Below are positions 62,375 through 64,000 of a DNA stretch of 64,000 nucleotides, in pieces. The notes beneath the pieces were generated by a model, which was given only the letters and a program-made list of their open reading frames with translations, had not been told where the DNA came from and did no database searches. The stretch comes from Pseudomonas viridiflava (GTDB lineage: Bacteria > Pseudomonadota > Gammaproteobacteria > Pseudomonadales > Pseudomonadaceae): positions 248,001 to 312,000 of the forward strand of contig NZ_UUPU01000067.1 in assembly GCF_900591205.1 (NCBI RefSeq). The letters are read 5' to 3'. The position numbers were made by a program, and so were the translations under genes. The first letter of the stretch is position 1. Each line of letters opens with the position of its first letter.

Positions 62375-63484
62375 ATGACCACTGCCGCGCCGATCCTGCT
62401 GACTCCCGGCCCCCTGACCACCTCCAACCGCACGCGCCAGGCGATGATGCTGGACTGGGGTTCATGGGATGACCGCTTCAACCAACTCACCGCCAGCGTC
62501 TGCGAGCAATTGTTGGCGATTCTCCACGGCGAAGGCAGCCACCATTGCGTGCCGTTGCAAGGCAGCGGCACCTTCGCCGTCGAAGCGGCCATCGGCACCC
62601 TGGTGCCGCGTAACGGCAAGGTGCTGGTGCTGATCAACGGTGCGTATGGCAAGCGCCTGGCAACAATCTGCGACGTGCTCGGCCGCGATTTCAGCACCTT
62701 TGAAACCGCCGAGGACCAACCGACCACCGCCGCCGACGTCGACCGCCTGCTGCACGCCGACCCGGCCCTCACCCACGTGGCGCTGATCCACTGCGAAACC
62801 AGCACCGGCATTCTCAACCCACTGCCGGACATCGCCCAGGTCGTTAAACACCACGGTAAACGCCTGATCATCGACGCCATGAGTTCCTTCGGTGCGCTAC
62901 CCATCGACGCCCGGGAAGTGCCGTTCGACGCGCTGATCGCGGCCTCCGGCAAATGCCTGGAAGGCGTGCCGGGCATGGGGTTTGTCTTCGCCAACAAACA
63001 GGCGTTGGCCGCAGCACACGGCAATTGCCATTCCCTGGCGATGGACCTGTTCGACCAGCACAGCTACATGGCCAAGACCGGCCAATGGCGCTTCACGCCG
63101 CCGACCCATGTGGTGGCTGCCCTGCACGAGGCACTGGCGCAGTACCAGGAAGAAGGCGGTCTGCTCGCGCGTCATAAACGCTACGCCAGCAACTGCCAGG
63201 CATTGCTCGAGGGCATGGCCGAACTGGGCCTGCGCAGCTTCCTCCCGGCGGCGATCCAGGCGCCGATTATCGTCACCGTCCACGCCCCACGGGACCCGCG
63301 CTACCAGTTCAAGGACTTCTACGAACGGGTCAAGGCCAAGGGTTTCATTCTGTACCCCGGCAAGTTGACCCTGGTGGACACCTTCCGCGTGGGCTGCATC
63401 GGCCATGTCGACGCGGCAGGCATGCGGGCGGCGGTCAAGGCAATCGCCGAGGTGCTGCAAGAAATGGAAGTGTTGGATATCTGA
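62375..63484 (+). CDS. phnW: 2-aminoethylphosphonate-pyruvate transaminase
   Basis: 369 residues from the ATG at 62375. The class V aminotransferase fold shows LLTPGPLTTSNRTRQAM at the N-terminus, HCETSTGILNPLPDIAQ near 142, DAMSSFGALPIDA near 168, and the PLP lysine in ASGKCLEGVPGMGFV near 193. It converts 2-aminoethylphosphonate and pyruvate to phosphonoacetaldehyde and alanine. phnX follows after 28 bases and takes the next step. Confidence 0.95.
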   Translation: MTTAAPILLTPGPLTTSNRTRQAMMLDWGSWDDRFNQLTASVCEQLLAILHGEGSHHCVPLQGSGTFAVEAAIGTLVPRNGKVLVLINGAYGKRLATICDVLGRDFSTFETAEDQPTTAADVDRLLHADPALTHVALIHCETSTGILNPLPDIAQVVKHHGKRLIIDAMSSFGALPIDAREVPFDALIAASGKCLEGVPGMGFVFANKQALAAAHGNCHSLAMDLFDQHSYMAKTGQWRFTPPTHVVAALHEALAQYQEEGGLLARHKRYASNCQALLEGMAELGLRSFLPAAIQAPIIVTVHAPRDPRYQFKDFYERVKAKGFILYPGKLTLVDTFRVGCIGHVDAAGMRAAVKAIAEVLQEMEVLDI

Positions 63485-63512
63485 TTTCCCCCATTACCCA
63501 CAGGATCTGAAC

Positions 63513-64000
63513 ATGCACTATCACAACCCCAACACCCTCCAGGCCGTTATCCTCGACTGGGCCGGCACCGTGGTCGACTTCGGCTCCTTCGCCCCCACGC
63601 AGATTTTTGTCGAAGCGTTTGCCGAATTCGATGTCCAGGTCTCTATCGAAGAAGCCCGTGGCCCGATGGGCATGGGCAAGTGGGACCATATCCGCACCCT
63701 GTGCGACCAGCCGCAAGTCGCCGAGCGCTACCGCAAGGCATTCGGCCGCACGCCCACCGATGACGACGTGACGGCCATCTACCAGCGCTTCATGCCGCTG
63801 CAGATCGAGAAGATCGCCGAGCACTCGGCGCTGATCCCCGGCGCCCTCGACACCCTCGCCCGCCTGCGGGTGCAAGGCATCAAGATCGGCTCCTGCTCCG
63901 GCTACCCCAAGCAAGTCATGGACAAGGTTGTCGCCCTGGCCGCCACCAACGGCTACATCGCCGACCACGTGGTGGCCACCGACGAAGTGCCCAACGGCCG
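63513..64000 (+). CDS. phnX: phosphonoacetaldehyde hydrolase, partial at window edge
   Basis: At least 162 residues, running off the window end. The HAD-superfamily nucleophile is in LQAVILDWAGTVVDFGSFAP near residue 10; the Schiff-base lysine region EEARGPMGMGKWDHIR follows near 48, and IKIGSCSGYPKQVMDKV near 128 is the second HAD motif. It hydrolyses phosphonoacetaldehyde to acetaldehyde and phosphate. Together with PhnW this allows use of 2-aminoethylphosphonate as phosphorus, nitrogen or carbon source. Confidence 0.95.
   Translation, partial: MHYHNPNTLQAVILDWAGTVVDFGSFAPTQIFVEAFAEFDVQVSIEEARGPMGMGKWDHIRTLCDQPQVAERYRKAFGRTPTDDDVTAIYQRFMPLQIEKIAEHSALIPGALDTLARLRVQGIKIGSCSGYPKQVMDKVVALAATNGYIADHVVATDEVPNG

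Overview
The window looks like a chromosomal segment of a Pseudomonas from the fluorescens group. This rests on the high G+C coding style, the inverted-pair REP elements built on GTGGGAG-type arms (at least eight pairs), the liu leucine-degradation cluster, a PrrF-type iron sRNA, a CrcY/CrcZ-type sRNA, a Csu-like pilus operon and the Mrp antiporter with fused A and B subunits. Everything here was read by eye; no database search was run.

Layout, left to right. 1-3263: a sulfur-acquisition oxidoreductase (SfnB family) behind a sigma-54 promoter, a small SfnB-C-terminus-like gene cut by the window edge, and an XRE-cupin regulator divergent from an EamA transporter. 3461-9509: a complete mrpACDEFG cation/proton antiporter operon. 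9515-13342: one very large orphan protein (1275 aa), lower in G+C than its neighbours and effector-like in layout. 13474-19658: HIT protein, a second signal peptidase I, cysS, glnS, ppiB and lpxH. 19814-24479: a marR-nodT-emrA-emrB efflux operon with two operator repeats. 24698-31798: tamAB, a GNAT acetyltransferase and exonuclease III. 31987-35752: a PstS-OmpA fusion protein, and an acyl-CoA dehydrogenase divergent from a LysR regulator.

35887-45319 is a leucine/isovalerate catabolic region: liuR-mvaB, then a sigma-54-driven A-rich sRNA that fits CrcY, an acyl-CoA ligase, and liuABCD. Three near-identical palindromes sit upstream of liuR and between the ligase and liuA, which suggests that LiuR controls all three transcripts. 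An AACAACAA motif in the liuA leader suggests Hfq/Crc repression, which CrcY would relieve.

45316-51123: an S24-like repressor lacking both protease catalytic residues, divergent from a small DUF protein; a PrrF sRNA with a Fur box; a cytosolic-type M14 carboxypeptidase; and a stress module in which an ECF sigma/anti-sigma pair is divergent from a membrane-anchored catalase and cytochrome b561, with matching ECF promoters on both sides. 51120-57858: an expanded archaic (Csu-like) chaperone-usher pilus operon with five non-tip SCPU subunits, one of them a miniature of 84 aa. 58061-64000: an AFG1/ZapE-like ATPase, an LRR-protein kinase, a YebC-family protein, and phosphonate genes (LysR regulator, phnW, partial phnX).

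No rRNA, tRNA, CRISPR array, insertion sequence or prophage was seen. The strongest candidates for something undescribed are the 1275-aa orphan, the mini pilin at the head of the pilus operon, the bacterial LRR-kinase and the catalytically dead S24 repressor.
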